From the NCBI GenBank assembly GCA_009911175.1, contig QXWX01000128.1, forward strand, positions 1 to 16,301: a DNA stretch of 16,301 bases. The letters are read 5' to 3'. Under the pieces are notes generated by a model. It worked only from the letters and a program-made list of their open reading frames with translations, was not told the DNA's origin and did no database searches. Both the position numbers and the translations under genes were made by a program. The first letter of the stretch is position 1, and each line of letters opens with the position of its first letter. This DNA comes from Lachnospiraceae bacterium. Lineage in GTDB: Bacteria > Bacillota_A > Clostridia > Lachnospirales > Lachnospiraceae. Positions 16,222-16,301 of the stretch are shown here, piece after piece.

Positions 16222-16301
16222 TCTAGTCACAAACCACCACTTCAAGTGGTGGTTTGGAAGAGCCCTGTAAGGGCGACTGCGTGCTCCCCTTTAAAGGGGG
16301 A
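16222..16301. mobile_element. Possible IS200/IS605-family element end
   Basis: Three hairpins follow one another. CAAACCACCAC/GTGGTGGTTTG has an 11-pair stem (16230-16240/16246-16256), GCCC-TGTAA-GGGC lies at 16262-16274, and the palindrome CCCCTTTAAAGGGG at 16286-16299. Subterminal imperfect palindromes without long terminal inverted repeats are typical of IS200/IS605 elements, and the outer hairpin resembles clostridial examples. No transposase or TnpB is within the window; it would lie to the right. A bidirectional terminator of a neighbouring gene is the main alternative. Confidence 0.45.

Noticed and set aside
15818..16245. Two minus-strand open frames of 81 and 61 codons near the right edge
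   Set aside because: Neither resembles a family. One is out of frame with the recognisable HEPN fragment and crosses the structured repeat; the other begins inside the hairpin region.
1..16301. CRISPR arrays, tRNA or rRNA genes, integrase and attachment sites
   Set aside because: Looked for regularly spaced direct repeats, tRNA-like 3' ends and integrase-like frames; none are visible.

Overview
The window carries a defence island on the minus strand. Its sequence suggests a gut-type Clostridia (Lachnospiraceae-like) chromosome: moderate GC by eye, strong AGGAGG-type ribosome binding sites, Firmicutes-like proteins, a clostridial group II intron maturase family, and a probable IS200/IS605 end. 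The taxonomic assignment is inference from protein style only.

Layout, read right to left in the direction of transcription. At the right edge (about 16222-16301) are stacked hairpins resembling an IS200/IS605-type end. Next to it is a relic of a HEPN-domain protein (15906-16076), cut off by a compact structured repeat with terminal inverted repeats (15804-15960). A good sigma-A-type promoter (15742-15770) then drives a tightly packed operon: brxA, brxB, brxC, pglX, a two-gene cassette of an AAA_15/21-type ATPase plus a TOPRIM protein, and pglZ. This is a BREX type 1 gene order with a PARIS-like (AriA/AriB) pair inserted between pglX and pglZ. The usual last gene, brxL, is absent. Just past pglZ sits a complete group II intron (673-2582) whose maturase gene is broken by three apparent single-base frameshifts. 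The left end holds the 3' part of a plus-strand flavin oxidoreductase that runs directly into a fragment of a flavodoxin gene, which looks like a deletion scar.

How the genes work together. In BREX, PglX methylates a non-palindromic site in host DNA, and the BrxA/B/C, PglZ and BrxL proteins act with it to block phage DNA replication. PARIS proteins respond to phage anti-restriction proteins such as Ocr, which inhibit restriction and BREX, and then shut the cell down through the TOPRIM nuclease. A PARIS pair inside the BREX operon would therefore be a built-in guard for BREX. Without brxL the BREX part may only methylate, or may depend on a BrxL or another effector elsewhere, leaving the PARIS-like pair as a possible effector.

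The most notable signals are the embedded ATPase/TOPRIM pair, the missing brxL, and a sharply AT-rich block in pglX covering the likely target-recognition region just after the NPPY motif. Others are a long hairpin between pglX and the ATPase gene, and an open reading frame that continues in frame after the TOPRIM gene's stop codon up to pglZ.
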